A DNA stretch of 26,424 nt from Lachnospiraceae bacterium (lineage in GTDB: Bacteria; Bacillota; Clostridia; Lachnospirales; Lachnospiraceae): positions 1-26,424 of the forward strand of contig WQST01000010.1 in NCBI GenBank assembly GCA_009787745.1, written 5' to 3'. Below the pieces are notes generated by a model, which saw nothing but the letters and a program-made list of their open reading frames with translations, had not been told where the DNA came from and did no database searches. The translations under genes were made by a program, and so were the position numbers. Shown here one piece after another: positions 1 through 8,262 of this stretch. Numbering within the stretch: position 1 is the stretch's first letter; each line of letters begins with the position of its first letter.

Positions 1-1121
1 TTTTCGGCTACACGAAATCAACCGACAAGAAACTCGTCGTGGACGATTACGCTGCCGAGGTTGTAAAGGCTATCTTTGAGCATAAACTTCTCGGCTACAA
101 CGAACAGCAGATTGCCGCCATGTTGAACGCAAAAGGGGTACACTCCCCCGCCGAGTACAAAAAAGCGTCAGGTGAAGCGTACAACACCCCGTTTGCCGTA
201 AAGGAAAAATCCCTTTGGACGGTGAACGCGGTTAAGCGGATTTTAACGAACCGCGTATATATCGGCTGTTTGGAACAGGGCAAGCGCACAAAGGCAAGTT
301 ACCGTGTTAAAAAACACTTCTACAAACCGCGCGAGGCTTGGAGCGTACACGAAAATAACCATGAACCGGTTATTTCCGAAATGGATTTTGAACTTGTGCA
401 AGAACTTATGGAAAAAGACACGCGGATAGGTGGCGCGGGGCAGCTTCAACTATTCTCCGGCTTGATTATCTGCGGTGCTTGCGGTCAGCCCATGACCGTA
501 AAAACCACGAAGAAAAACGATGTAAACTACGTTAATTATATCTGCTCTACCCACAAACGGCACGGTACTTGTATAAATAACAATATCAGCGGAAGAAAAA
601 TCGAGGAATATACGCTGCTGGCTATCAAGAAACAGATTGAGGGGCTTTTATCCGCAGATGAAGCGACCGGCGACGTTGGGTTGGACGAACTGAAAAGCCG
701 TAAAAAATCCGCTATCGAAGGATTGATTGAGAAATCGCTACTCTTGATTCAAGAGTATAACGATTACCTTGTGAAGTCCTATACTAAAATGCTTGACGGC
801 GTTATTACGGAGAGCGAATACAAGCTGTTCCGCGAGAATTTTCGTCGTCAGATTGACGACGCGGAGAAGAATATCGTCCATTTGAGGAGCGAGATTGAAC
901 ACCTTACGGACGATTCTAAGACCCGCGCTCTTATTGAGCATTTCAAAGCCCACGGCAATATAACGGAACTCAACCGCCGTATTGTCGTAGGTTTTATACA
1001 GTCCGTTACCGTCCATCAGAACAAGGTTTTAGAAGTCAGCCTTAGGTATGAAAGCGGGCTTGAAACACTACCCGAACATACGGAAAGCCGCTCTAATGAG
1101 TATGAAAGGGCGGTGGTCTGA
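1..1121 (+). CDS. Large serine recombinase, C-terminal part (first of three)
   Basis: The frame is open from base 3 and enters the window already coding (FGYTKSTDKK...), so the N-terminal catalytic resolvase domain lies upstream of the window. What remains is the 'recombinase' DNA-binding domain, followed by a zinc-ribbon with cysteines in ICGACG and, further on, CSTHKRHGTC, then a coiled-coil-rich C-terminus. This order is standard for large serine recombinases, which cut and rejoin att sites of ICEs and phages through a serine-DNA link. The GTG at 39 is only an internal codon and not a real start. The stop lies 1 nt before the ATG of the next recombinase, so the two are cotranscribed. Family assignment is secure; the function of this one copy within the triplet is not known. 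Confidence 0.9.
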   Translation, partial: FGYTKSTDKKLVVDDYAAEVVKAIFEHKLLGYNEQQIAAMLNAKGVHSPAEYKKASGEAYNTPFAVKEKSLWTVNAVKRILTNRVYIGCLEQGKRTKASYRVKKHFYKPREAWSVHENNHEPVISEMDFELVQELMEKDTRIGGAGQLQLFSGLIICGACGQPMTVKTTKKNDVNYVNYICSTHKRHGTCINNNISGRKIEEYTLLAIKKQIEGLLSADEATGDVGLDELKSRKKSAIEGLIEKSLLLIQEYNDYLVKSYTKMLDGVITESEYKLFRENFRRQIDDAEKNIVHLRSEIEHLTDDSKTRALIEHFKAHGNITELNRRIVVGFIQSVTVHQNKVLEVSLRYESGLETLPEHTESRSNEYERAVV

Positions 1122-1122
1122 T

Positions 1123-2811
1123 ATGGCGAGAAAGAGTCGAAAGAATGTACCGCAGGCGGAGTTTGAAATACCAAAAACCGTTAAATTCGCCGCATGGGGC
1201 TACGCAAGAATTTCTGTTGAAAATGAACGGTCGGAGGATTCCATCGAAAATCAAACCGACATCATTAAAGATTACGTCAGCGATAAGACAGACATTGACT
1301 TGTACAGAGTGATTACCGACCTCGGTTTCAGCGGAACGGATTTTGACCGACCCGGCTATGCCGAACTGATGGACGGCATAAAACGCGGTGATGTGCAATG
1401 CGTTATCGTAAAAGATTTATCGCGCGTCGGCAGAACGTATATTGAAGTCGGGGAATTATTATTTGATACATTCCCCACTTATAATGTTCGTTTTATCTCA
1501 ATAAACGACCGCTATGATTCCTTTGCCGACGACGCGGCGAGGAAAAAACTGCTGATATTGTTCAAAAACCTCGTCAACCATATGTACAGCAAGGATTTGG
1601 GCGTTAAGATAAAATCGGCACACGCATTGAAACAACAGCGTGGTGAACTTCTTGGCTCAATACCGCCGTATGGATATATGTTTACTTCCGATAACGGCGG
1701 CAAACGCTTGAAAACAGAGCCTGACTCGGCAAAAATCGTCAAACTAATATTTGATATGCGGGCGCAGGGCGATAGCATGATAAAAATTGCCGACCATTTG
1801 AACCGTAACAGCGTACTTGCTCCGCGCAATCATTATCACAGTTTGGGATTTTTAACTAATGATAAAGATGCAAAAAAAGCACTTTGGCAAAACGGCTATA
1901 TCGGTCAGCTTTTAAGAAACGAGGTATATATTGGCAAGCAGATACAGGGCAAGTACGAACGACACGGCAAACAAGCCGGCGTAAAACCGAAGTCGGAGTG
2001 GGTTATACACGAAAACGCTCATCCTGCAATTATAGACGAGAGCCAATTTTACACTGTTCAAAAACTGATGGACGAAGCAGGGAAAAAATTCAAGAAACTC
2101 GGTAATAAATTGGACGAAAATATCCTTGTGGGTAAAGTGTTTTGTTCTCGTTGCGGAAAGTCCATGAAACGGCAGTATTACCGCAAAAACAAAACCGAGG
2201 TTAAATACCGCTACTGTTGTCGTGACTGCGTAGCGGAGCTTCGTTATGAAACGGGGCTTGAAAAAGTGCCGCAATTTCCGCTTGAAAAAATCGTAGAAAT
2301 TATAACTGCCACGATACAGCGGTATATGGACGCTTGTATTACCATTGATATGCTCATTGAAGATGTTGCAAATTCTGCGGCTATCATTCAAAAAAGTCGC
2401 CGTCTTTCAACAGAGCTACAAAAATTTCAACGTGACAGGAAAAAGTCCGAAGATATGCTTGCAGCCGCATATACGCACCATTTAGCGGGTTTACTTGACA
2501 GCAATGAATTTAATCTTGCGCGTGAAAGATTTGGACGTGACAAACAAGCGGCAGAAGCCGGTGCAGAGCGTGTTTCGCAGGAATTGGCGGGATATGATTT
2601 GGAAGAAACCCGCCGCAACGCCTTTTTAACGAATTTCCGTAAATTCAATGGTTTTACGGAATTGAATAAAACTATTATCGGCACATTGATTCAACGGATT
2701 GACGTATCGCCGTTATCAAATGAAATCGGCATTACTTTGAATTTCATGGACGAGTTAGAAAAACTGAATAAATTAGTTGAGGAAAGCGAGGTTTTGACTG
2801 ATGTACTCTGA
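1123..2811 (+). CDS. Large serine recombinase (second of three)
   Basis: This 562-residue protein has a complete resolvase-type catalytic domain. The nucleophile is Ser31 in WGYARIS, followed by SIENQ and the active-site block DLGFSGTDFDRPGY...VIVKDLSRVGR. A recombinase domain, a zinc-ribbon (FCSRCGK...CCRDC) and a coiled-coil tail follow. I chose the ATG at 1123, 1 nt after the upstream stop, because GAAAGGG lies 12 nt before it and the N-terminus then begins shortly before the catalytic domain. A longer reading from 1048 would overlap the upstream gene by 74 nt. Its 3' end overlaps the next gene by 11 nt, suggesting translational coupling. It probably acts with its two neighbours in integration and excision of an ICE. 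Confidence 0.92.
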   Translation: MARKSRKNVPQAEFEIPKTVKFAAWGYARISVENERSEDSIENQTDIIKDYVSDKTDIDLYRVITDLGFSGTDFDRPGYAELMDGIKRGDVQCVIVKDLSRVGRTYIEVGELLFDTFPTYNVRFISINDRYDSFADDAARKKLLILFKNLVNHMYSKDLGVKIKSAHALKQQRGELLGSIPPYGYMFTSDNGGKRLKTEPDSAKIVKLIFDMRAQGDSMIKIADHLNRNSVLAPRNHYHSLGFLTNDKDAKKALWQNGYIGQLLRNEVYIGKQIQGKYERHGKQAGVKPKSEWVIHENAHPAIIDESQFYTVQKLMDEAGKKFKKLGNKLDENILVGKVFCSRCGKSMKRQYYRKNKTEVKYRYCCRDCVAELRYETGLEKVPQFPLEKIVEIITATIQRYMDACITIDMLIEDVANSAAIIQKSRRLSTELQKFQRDRKKSEDMLAAAYTHHLAGLLDSNEFNLARERFGRDKQAAEAGAERVSQELAGYDLEETRRNAFLTNFRKFNGFTELNKTIIGTLIQRIDVSPLSNEIGITLNFMDELEKLNKLVEESEVLTDVL

Positions 2812-4402
2812 TTATCAAAACGCCGCCGCCCTTGACTATACAGGGGTATATGGAACGGATTATGTCATTGGTGCGTATTCCCGAATATCGGATTCTGACG
2901 ATGCCAAAGACGAAAGTAACAGTATAAAAAATCAGCGGGCTATGATACGGAGCTATGCCGTTTCCCTCTCCGAATTTGCAAACGCAAAAATCGTTGACTA
3001 TGTGGACGACGGCATAAGCGGCAGCCATACAGACCGCGAAGCGTATCAAAGGCTCATTGCTGATGTAAAACGCGGAGCGGTACATTGCATTATCGTAAAA
3101 GACCTTTCGCGCATCGGTCGTAACCTGATTGACGTTGACGACCTTTTGATGAACTACCTCGTTGCGCGGGGAATACGGTTTATCGCTATCAACAATTATT
3201 ATGACAGCTTGAAAAATCCGCTGTCAAACCTTGAACTGGCGGTTATAAACCTCGCTAATCAGCACTATAACCGCGACCTTGCGCAGAAATCTATTACGAG
3301 CAAACTTGTCAAAATGAAGCGCGGCGAGTTTTTAAGTTGTTGGGCGTTGTTCGGATATAAAAAATCCGCGACGGAGAAGAATAAACTCGTTATTGACGAA
3401 GAAAGCGCAGATTATGTACGGCTTATGTTCTCGCTGGCGGCCGGCGGCAATAATCTTTCTAAAATCGCTATAATCTTAAACGCACAGGGCATACCCACGC
3501 CAAGCGAATACAAGAAGAAGCACGGTATAGTAGGCGGTTGGAAAACGGCAGACCCTGATTATTCATTTTGGTGTAACGCACTTGTAGGACGGATTCTGAA
3601 CGATATACGCTACACAGGCTCGTCAGTTCATAACATGGTTCAAGTGAAACATTCGGGTACAAATCGCTGTGTTCAACGCCCAAAAGATGAATGGATTATA
3701 GTGTCTGACGCACACGAAGCCATTGTATCTAAAACAGAATTTGATAAAGCACATGAGGCTATCCGAAAAGAAAAGTTGAGCGATGTACCCATCGACCACA
3801 TTTTTCACGGTAAAATAAAATGTCCTGTGTGCAACCATACGTTGAAGCGGTCAAACCCTCGCAGACCCTATTTCAAATGCAATACTCGTTATTTCACCGA
3901 CCATTACGATTGCCCTGATTGTTCCGTAACACAGGCAAGCATAGAAAATGTCGTGCTTGAATCTGTCAAGGTTCATGTTGCACGGCTCGTAGACCGTGAG
4001 GATTTGAACATGGCGGCCATTCAACAGAGCGGTATTTCAAAAGTCGAAATTGAGGGTAAAATAAAGACGGAACAAAGGGCTGTCCGGCTTCTTGAAGAAT
4101 CTGTGACTAAAAACATCACCGCACTTGTTTCCGGTAAAATCTCGCAGGACGTTTTTTTGAGCAAAAAAGAAATCATCAATAACACCATTGCACAAAAAAA
4201 CGCGGAGCTTGAAACGCTCTGCGAACAGCTAAGGGTTGTCAGCGAAGGAAAATCCGCTATTGAGGAACGGTTATCAGAATTACGACCGCTTCTCACGGTT
4301 GACAGGCTCGACAGGGAAGTTATTGATTTGTTGATTGAAAAAGTGCTTGTTTACGAAGAAAAAGACGTTGAAATTGTTTGGCTTGATAGGTTCTCGTTAT
4401 AG
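2801..4402 (+). CDS. Large serine recombinase (third of three)
   Basis: This 533-residue protein has the catalytic serine at Ser30 in GAYSRIS, then SIKNQ, DDGISGSHTDREAYQRL and IVKDLSRIGRNLIDV, all hallmarks of the resolvase catalytic domain. A recombinase domain follows (about residues 180-300), then a zinc-ribbon (KCPVCNHTLKR...CNTRY...CPDC) and a coiled coil. The start ATG lies inside the end of the previous gene, 11 nt upstream of its last base, with GAGG-like sequence a little further upstream. The three recombinases share this architecture but diverge in sequence, so they are paralogues and not recent duplicates. The C-terminus (EIVWLDRFSL) lies 36 nt from the converging integrase gene; insertion of the neighbouring element may have altered these last residues, though that is inference. 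Confidence 0.92.
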   Translation: MYSDYQNAAALDYTGVYGTDYVIGAYSRISDSDDAKDESNSIKNQRAMIRSYAVSLSEFANAKIVDYVDDGISGSHTDREAYQRLIADVKRGAVHCIIVKDLSRIGRNLIDVDDLLMNYLVARGIRFIAINNYYDSLKNPLSNLELAVINLANQHYNRDLAQKSITSKLVKMKRGEFLSCWALFGYKKSATEKNKLVIDEESADYVRLMFSLAAGGNNLSKIAIILNAQGIPTPSEYKKKHGIVGGWKTADPDYSFWCNALVGRILNDIRYTGSSVHNMVQVKHSGTNRCVQRPKDEWIIVSDAHEAIVSKTEFDKAHEAIRKEKLSDVPIDHIFHGKIKCPVCNHTLKRSNPRRPYFKCNTRYFTDHYDCPDCSVTQASIENVVLESVKVHVARLVDREDLNMAAIQQSGISKVEIEGKIKTEQRAVRLLEESVTKNITALVSGKISQDVFLSKKEIINNTIAQKNAELETLCEQLRVVSEGKSAIEERLSELRPLLTVDRLDREVIDLLIEKVLVYEEKDVEIVWLDRFSL

Positions 4403-4438
4403 ACGTTCACAAAAAATTTACAAATTATTATTTGCTCC

Positions 4439-5656
4439 CTACTTGACACATTCGTATATGTCAAGCGTAGTATTAATATCCGCATGACCCAATCTAGCAG
4501 ATACACTTTTTATATTGGCATTAGCGGCAATTGCTAAAGTAGCGCAAGTATGTCTTAGGCAATGCAGATTAATTACTGGTAATGGATTACTAGGGTTGTC
4601 GTTATTGTAGCGTACTATGATTTTTTTGAATTGTTTATTGGGAGTATCTATATCCATCTGCTTACCGTCATCTTGAATATATAGCCAGTCCATACCATTC
4701 CATGCTGTACCAAGATTATTTTTATATTCTGTCTGCTCTGCTTTGTGTTTCTTTAACAAATCCATTACTAACGGTGGCAACGATACTGTACGTGTACTTG
4801 ATGCCGCTTTTGCCTTATCCTTTGTTTTTTGCCCTCCTGTTGGTCGTATCGCTGTTTTATTAACCGATATGCAATTATTATCGAAATCCACGGCAGACCA
4901 TGAAAATCCAACTAATTCGCCGCGCCTAAAACCGCCAAAGATTGCCATATAAATAATACTTTTTATTTGAGTTGAAATTTGTTTAGTGGTGATATGTTCG
5001 ATGGACGGTGTGCCGTCTGCTTTTTCGCGCCCGCGATGAACAACGGTATAATCTTTATCCAAAAAATCAAGAAATTTTTTAGCTTCATCAGGAGTAAAAT
5101 ATTTAATATCCGAATTGTTACGCTCAACTTTAGGTGGTTTTGAACCCTTAACAGGATTGTCTGCTATTAATCGCCAGTCGATGGCAGTATTTAGAATACT
5201 GCTCAAATCATCACGCATACGCTTAATCGTATTATTACTATATTTATATGTTTTGCCGTTTTTGGTGTAACCGTCATTTTGTAAATCTACATATAAATTC
5301 TGGAAATCGAGCGGTTGCAATGCTGATATTTTTTTATGGCCAATGTAAGGTAAAATAACATTAAAAGTTGATTTGGCGCGTGATATTGATGTGTCTGCTA
5401 GTTGACCGTCAGCATATTTTGCAAACCACAGATTAGTGAAATCAGCAAATGTCATTTTGTCGCCGGATATATATTTACCGCTTTTGACTTTTTTCTCGAA
5501 CTCAAAAGCGAAATCACGAACTTCAAGTTCGATTTTCTTTGCCGTTTTTGCGGTTGGCTCACACGTTGTTGTTTCAGTTATTTTTTTGCCGTTAATGTCA
5601 TAACCGTTTGAAACCGTAATTTGGTACGTATTGCCGCGTTTGCGTATACTTGCCAT
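4439..5656 (-). CDS. int: Tyrosine site-specific integrase
   Basis: This 405-residue phage-type integrase has the catalytic set Arg244 (GGFRRGEL), His365-x-x-Arg368 (LHCLRHT), His391 (RLGHADI) and Tyr401 (TLDIYECVK). The N-terminal arm-binding region (residues 1-60, AP2-like) and a SAM-like core-binding domain (about 65-165) precede the catalytic domain, as in Tn916-type integrases. The protein ends only four residues after the nucleophile, shorter than usual for this family. It starts 2 nt after the repressor stop and is probably cotranscribed with it. Its 3' end points at the third serine recombinase. In this family an att site commonly lies just beyond the integrase gene, so the left end of this element probably falls near 4380-4438. 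Confidence 0.95.
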   Translation of the reverse strand: MASIRKRGNTYQITVSNGYDINGKKITETTTCEPTAKTAKKIELEVRDFAFEFEKKVKSGKYISGDKMTFADFTNLWFAKYADGQLADTSISRAKSTFNVILPYIGHKKISALQPLDFQNLYVDLQNDGYTKNGKTYKYSNNTIKRMRDDLSSILNTAIDWRLIADNPVKGSKPPKVERNNSDIKYFTPDEAKKFLDFLDKDYTVVHRGREKADGTPSIEHITTKQISTQIKSIIYMAIFGGFRRGELVGFSWSAVDFDNNCISVNKTAIRPTGGQKTKDKAKAASSTRTVSLPPLVMDLLKKHKAEQTEYKNNLGTAWNGMDWLYIQDDGKQMDIDTPNKQFKKIIVRYNNDNPSNPLPVINLHCLRHTCATLAIAANANIKSVSARLGHADINTTLDIYECVK

Positions 5657-5658
5657 TA

Positions 5659-6252
5659 TTAATCATCCTCGCTTTCGTCGGCTTCGTTTTTTATTGCTTC
5701 AATATTCCGCTGCTCAATTGCATGGTAACAGTAATCAAGTAAAGATTCTGCCTTTTTACTACAATGCCATTTATGGGCGATAAGCGCGTTTTCGCTTTCT
5801 TCTTCCGGTCTAATCAGACCAAATGGACCTGGAAAGGATTTACCTTTGGTATGCTCTGAGACGTTCTTTAGACTGTCGTAATGGCTGTAACTATATTTAT
5901 ATAGTCCTTTGATCAAATCTAATAACAAAGGGGTTAGAAAATCATTGAGTAAATATTTTAATTGATCATCTGCCGTGATATCGTGAATCAAATCGATACT
6001 GTCACCGCCTAGCCCTGATAATCTGTCTAATCCAAGTAAGTAGTCACATGAAATATCATAGTAATTGCATATCTTGATTAGATATTCAATGTCTGGTAAT
6101 CGTGTCCCAGCTTCATATGACCCCAAAGCCGGCCTTGACATTTCCATTTCCTTGGCCGCTATCTCTTGTGTGATTTTGCGTCCTTCTTTTGTTGCTTTGC
6201 GTTCGCGCAACTCAATTAATTTAGAACGAAAATCCTCTATATATGTAGCCAT
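5659..6252 (-). CDS. Cro/CI-type (XRE) helix-turn-helix repressor
   Basis: This 197-residue protein has an N-terminal XRE helix-turn-helix at about residues 10-72 (ITQEIAAKEMEMSRPALGSYEAGTRLPDIEYL) followed by the usual CDYLLGLD segment. The C-terminal 120 residues are acidic, and I see no peptidase or Ser-Lys dyad motif in them, so LexA-like self-cleavage is not supported. AAGAAAGGAAA is the ribosome site before the ATG. Placement fits the family role: upstream of int on the same strand and divergent from a small excisionase-like gene, like the lysogeny switch of temperate phages and ICEs. Probable targets are the three operator-like sites in the divergent promoter region at 6279-6335. Confidence 0.88.
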   Translation of the reverse strand: MATYIEDFRSKLIELRERKATKEGRKITQEIAAKEMEMSRPALGSYEAGTRLPDIEYLIKICNYYDISCDYLLGLDRLSGLGGDSIDLIHDITADDQLKYLLNDFLTPLLLDLIKGLYKYSYSHYDSLKNVSEHTKGKSFPGPFGLIRPEEESENALIAHKWHCSKKAESLLDYCYHAIEQRNIEAIKNEADESEDD

Positions 6253-6278
6253 TTTTTATATTTCCTTTCTTATTGTAA

Positions 6279-6335
6279 GCGTCTGTATCATTAGATATAT
6301 TTCGTCTACATACGCTTGACATTTGCGTCTGTATC
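6279..6335. promoter_or_regulatory. Three operator-like repeats in divergent control region
   Basis: GCGTCTGTATC occurs twice on the plus strand (6279-6289 and 6325-6335). A related inverted site, GCGTATGTAGA, is read on the minus strand at 6315-6305. One repeat lies inside the plus-strand promoter spacer and another in the repressor leader. This layout fits autoregulation by the neighbouring repressor; binding itself is inferred. Confidence 0.6.
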
Positions 6336-6344
6336 TGATATCAT
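6316..6344 (+). promoter_or_regulatory. Sigma-A-type promoter for the excisionase/mobilization genes
   Basis: The -35 is TTGACA at 6316-6321 and the -10 is TATCAT at 6339-6344, separated by exactly 17 nt. A GCGTCTGTATC operator-like repeat sits in the spacer, so a bound repressor would cover the promoter. Transcription would start near 6351 and enter the small HTH gene at 6417. Confidence 0.7.
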
Positions 6345-6416
6345 CAATTTGATACACACTATTATAAACCCAAGCCAACCTAAAGGCAAGAATAAAAACT
6401 ATGGGAGATTAAAAAT

Positions 6417-6623
6417 ATGACAAATATGACAAATCAAACTGAACCAATTTTGTCGATGATGACCATTGACCAGGTAACCGCTAAGTACAATCTAAGTAAG
6501 TATTTTGTGCGAACAGTCGTTCACTCCGGCAAGATTAGGGTAGTCCGTTGTGGAACAAAAAAGATTCTAATTAATGAGCAGTCATTGATTGACTATTTTA
6601 ACGCTGGGGATGAGGTCGCATGA
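6417..6623 (+). CDS. xis: Excisionase-like small HTH protein
   Basis: This 68-residue protein carries a single MerR/excisionase-type winged helix: MTIDQVTAKYNLSKYFVRTV, followed by GKIRVVRCGTKKILINEQSLIDYF. This matches the 'helix-turn-helix domain, excisionase family' pattern. Such proteins bend att DNA and turn a tyrosine integrase toward excision. The start is preceded by GGGAGAT at 6403-6409. It is transcribed away from repressor and int under the operator-covered promoter, as expected for a switch gene. An alternative role as a transcriptional activator of the mobilization genes cannot be excluded. Confidence 0.75.
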   Translation: MTNMTNQTEPILSMMTIDQVTAKYNLSKYFVRTVVHSGKIRVVRCGTKKILINEQSLIDYFNAGDEVA

Positions 6624-6634
6624 TTGGCATATTT

Positions 6635-6684
6635 AAAATAACAAGCGTTATTTGATATTGATTATAAAATAACGAGCGATATTT
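6635..6684. repeat. Two related palindromic repeats downstream of xis
   Basis: AAAATAACAAGCGTTATTT (6635-6653) and AAAATAACGAGCGATATTT (6666-6684) are near-identical imperfect palindromes with starts 31 bp apart, about three helical turns. They lie just after the excisionase stop. They may be protein-binding sites for Xis, relaxase accessory factors or a regulator; no terminator T-tract follows. Confidence 0.55.
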
Positions 6685-6767
6685 TAAATGGCTGGTAGGT
6701 GCAAAAATTTGATAAGTAAGAACACAATTATATAAAATGGCACCTGTTATTATTGCGATATTGGCCG

Positions 6768-6884
6768 CCGCCAAAGGCGGAATGTTTTTGGCTTTTTGCT
6801 TTTAGTTTTAAGCCCCGCAGGGCACGTGTCTACCAAGGTAGACTTAACGTGGTAAATCTACCCGCTTTCGCAGGGGAGATTTAC
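6768..6884 (+). promoter_or_regulatory. Cluster of four hairpins before the relaxase gene; candidate oriT or structured leader
   Basis: Four inverted repeats occur in succession: CCGCC/GGCGG (6768-6780), GCCC/GGGC (6812-6823), GTCTACC/GGTAGAC with a 2-nt loop (6828-6843), and GTAAATCTaCCC/GGGgAGATTTAC (6852-6884). Their place immediately upstream of a MobV-type relaxase is where oriT is usually found. I could not match a known MobV nick sequence, so a structured mRNA leader remains possible. The 352-nt gap 6624-6975 holds nothing else beyond these hairpins and the two palindromes upstream. Confidence 0.5.
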
Positions 6885-6975
6885 ATTAAATAAAGATTAT
6901 TTTTCGGATACAATGATTGATTATTTCAATACGAAAAATTGCAATGATGATAATGATGAAATGGAGGGATGAGCG

Positions 6976-8262
6976 ATGCCACATTTGCGACATTCGAAAA
7001 TAGGGGGGATTCCGAACATCGAAAAAGAATATGACCGTGACGAAGAGTGGATGCAACGTCATGGTTTTTATGACGATGATTATAATCCGGTTTCACCAGA
7101 ATACAAAAATGGCAAGCGGGTATTCCCTGATGGCAAGCACCGTATCAGACCAGAGGAGACCAAAGATAATTACAAAATGTTAGATACTGATAAATCGCTC
7201 AACACGATGATAACGGATCGGATAGCGGAAATCTACAAAGACAAGCGGAAACCGCGCAAAGATTGCAATGTTTTGACAGATTGGAAAGTTACATGTCCCC
7301 GGGAATTATTGGACGACCCAGCAAAAGTAGAGCGATTCTTCAAGGTCGTATTTGTGTTTACGCAGATGAGGTACGGCAAAGCCAACGTCTTGCAAGGCTA
7401 CGTGCATATGGATGAGACCACGCCGCACATACATATTGCTATGATGCCTGTGACGGATGCGCCTGCTAAAACTAAGTCAAAGGTCAAAATGACCCTAGAT
7501 GAAAAAAATAAGCTAAAAGAAGACAGGCCAAAACCAAAGTACACGAATCCGGGGGAACGCCTTTCAGCCACTGCACTATTTTATGAAGGTCGGGGGACTA
7601 AAAACCATGAATTGGTTAAGTATCAGGATGAGCTTGACAAGGTAATAGCGCATGAGTTCGGGATGCCGGGACTTGTCCGCAACAATAGAACCAAGGGTGG
7701 CTACACCACCGAGGAATTAAAAGCCAGGACTGCCGATTTGGACGCAATAGAGGATGGCCGCAAGGATATTGTAGGACAACAGGTATTGCTTGATGCACAG
7801 GCCGCCGCCCTTGATACGCGTGGCAAGTCTTATGATAATATTGATGATATCAAAGATGATATGCGTAATTCATTAACCGAATCGCTTAAGGGTGACAGTA
7901 CCAATATTGTCCGTCCAATTATTGGAAGCGAACACTATAGTGCCGCTGATAAGCTTTTTGCGCAGTCACTTGCGCTTGGGGTGCGAGTACGTAAGTTTGA
8001 TCGGATTATAAATGATGCAACGGCTGTTATATCGGATAATCTTACAGCGGCGCAGGAAGCCGACAAAAAATTTAAAGCCGCGAAATCAAGTTATGCCGAA
8101 AAAGTAATCAATAAAGGTAATAAAATGATTGGTGCGGATGTTACCATGCCGAGGGCGATTGCCAAGTCACTCAGGGAATCGAAATTTAATGTGCATATGA
8201 ATTTGGATGATATCATGGCCGAGGCTAACGCTGGTATTGATGATTATCAGCTGGGTACTTAA
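6976..8262 (+). CDS. mob: MobV/Pre-type relaxase (plasmid mobilization protein)
   Basis: This 428-residue protein carries the diagnostic metal-binding motif HMDETTPHIH at residues 144-153, equivalent to the HxDExxPHxH of MobV/Pre relaxases. These nick oriT and pilot single-stranded DNA during mobilization. The N-terminus (LRHSKIGGIPNIEKEYDR...DNYKML) follows the family pattern, but where MobM of pMV158 has the nucleophilic HNxR motif, this protein seems to have EYDR. The C-terminal half is helical and variable, as usual. GGAGGG at 6963-6968 lies 7 nt before the ATG. The element has no coupling protein or secretion genes of its own, so transfer would need a helper ICE. Confidence 0.85.
   Translation: MPHLRHSKIGGIPNIEKEYDRDEEWMQRHGFYDDDYNPVSPEYKNGKRVFPDGKHRIRPEETKDNYKMLDTDKSLNTMITDRIAEIYKDKRKPRKDCNVLTDWKVTCPRELLDDPAKVERFFKVVFVFTQMRYGKANVLQGYVHMDETTPHIHIAMMPVTDAPAKTKSKVKMTLDEKNKLKEDRPKPKYTNPGERLSATALFYEGRGTKNHELVKYQDELDKVIAHEFGMPGLVRNNRTKGGYTTEELKARTADLDAIEDGRKDIVGQQVLLDAQAAALDTRGKSYDNIDDIKDDMRNSLTESLKGDSTNIVRPIIGSEHYSAADKLFAQSLALGVRVRKFDRIINDATAVISDNLTAAQEADKKFKAAKSSYAEKVINKGNKMIGADVTMPRAIAKSLRESKFNVHMNLDDIMAEANAGIDDYQLGT

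Noticed and set aside
1048..1122. Upstream in-frame start for the second serine recombinase
   Set aside because: It would overlap the first recombinase by 74 nt and add residues unlike the family; ATG 1123 has a usable ribosome site.
1912..2391. 159-residue minus-strand frame inside the second recombinase
   Set aside because: It is antisense to a conserved zinc-ribbon and coiled-coil region, has no ribosome site or family resemblance, and is a shadow frame.
4403..4438. Left partner of the tRNA-Pro att repeat next to int
   Set aside because: This 36-bp gap and the int 3' end show no match to 13644-13685, so the tRNA fragment cannot be paired with this integrase from the window alone.
6737..6805. 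22-codon hydrophobic frame beginning MAPVIIAILAAA
   Set aside because: There is no ribosome site before the ATG, and the frame overlaps the hairpin cluster better explained as a DNA or RNA structure.
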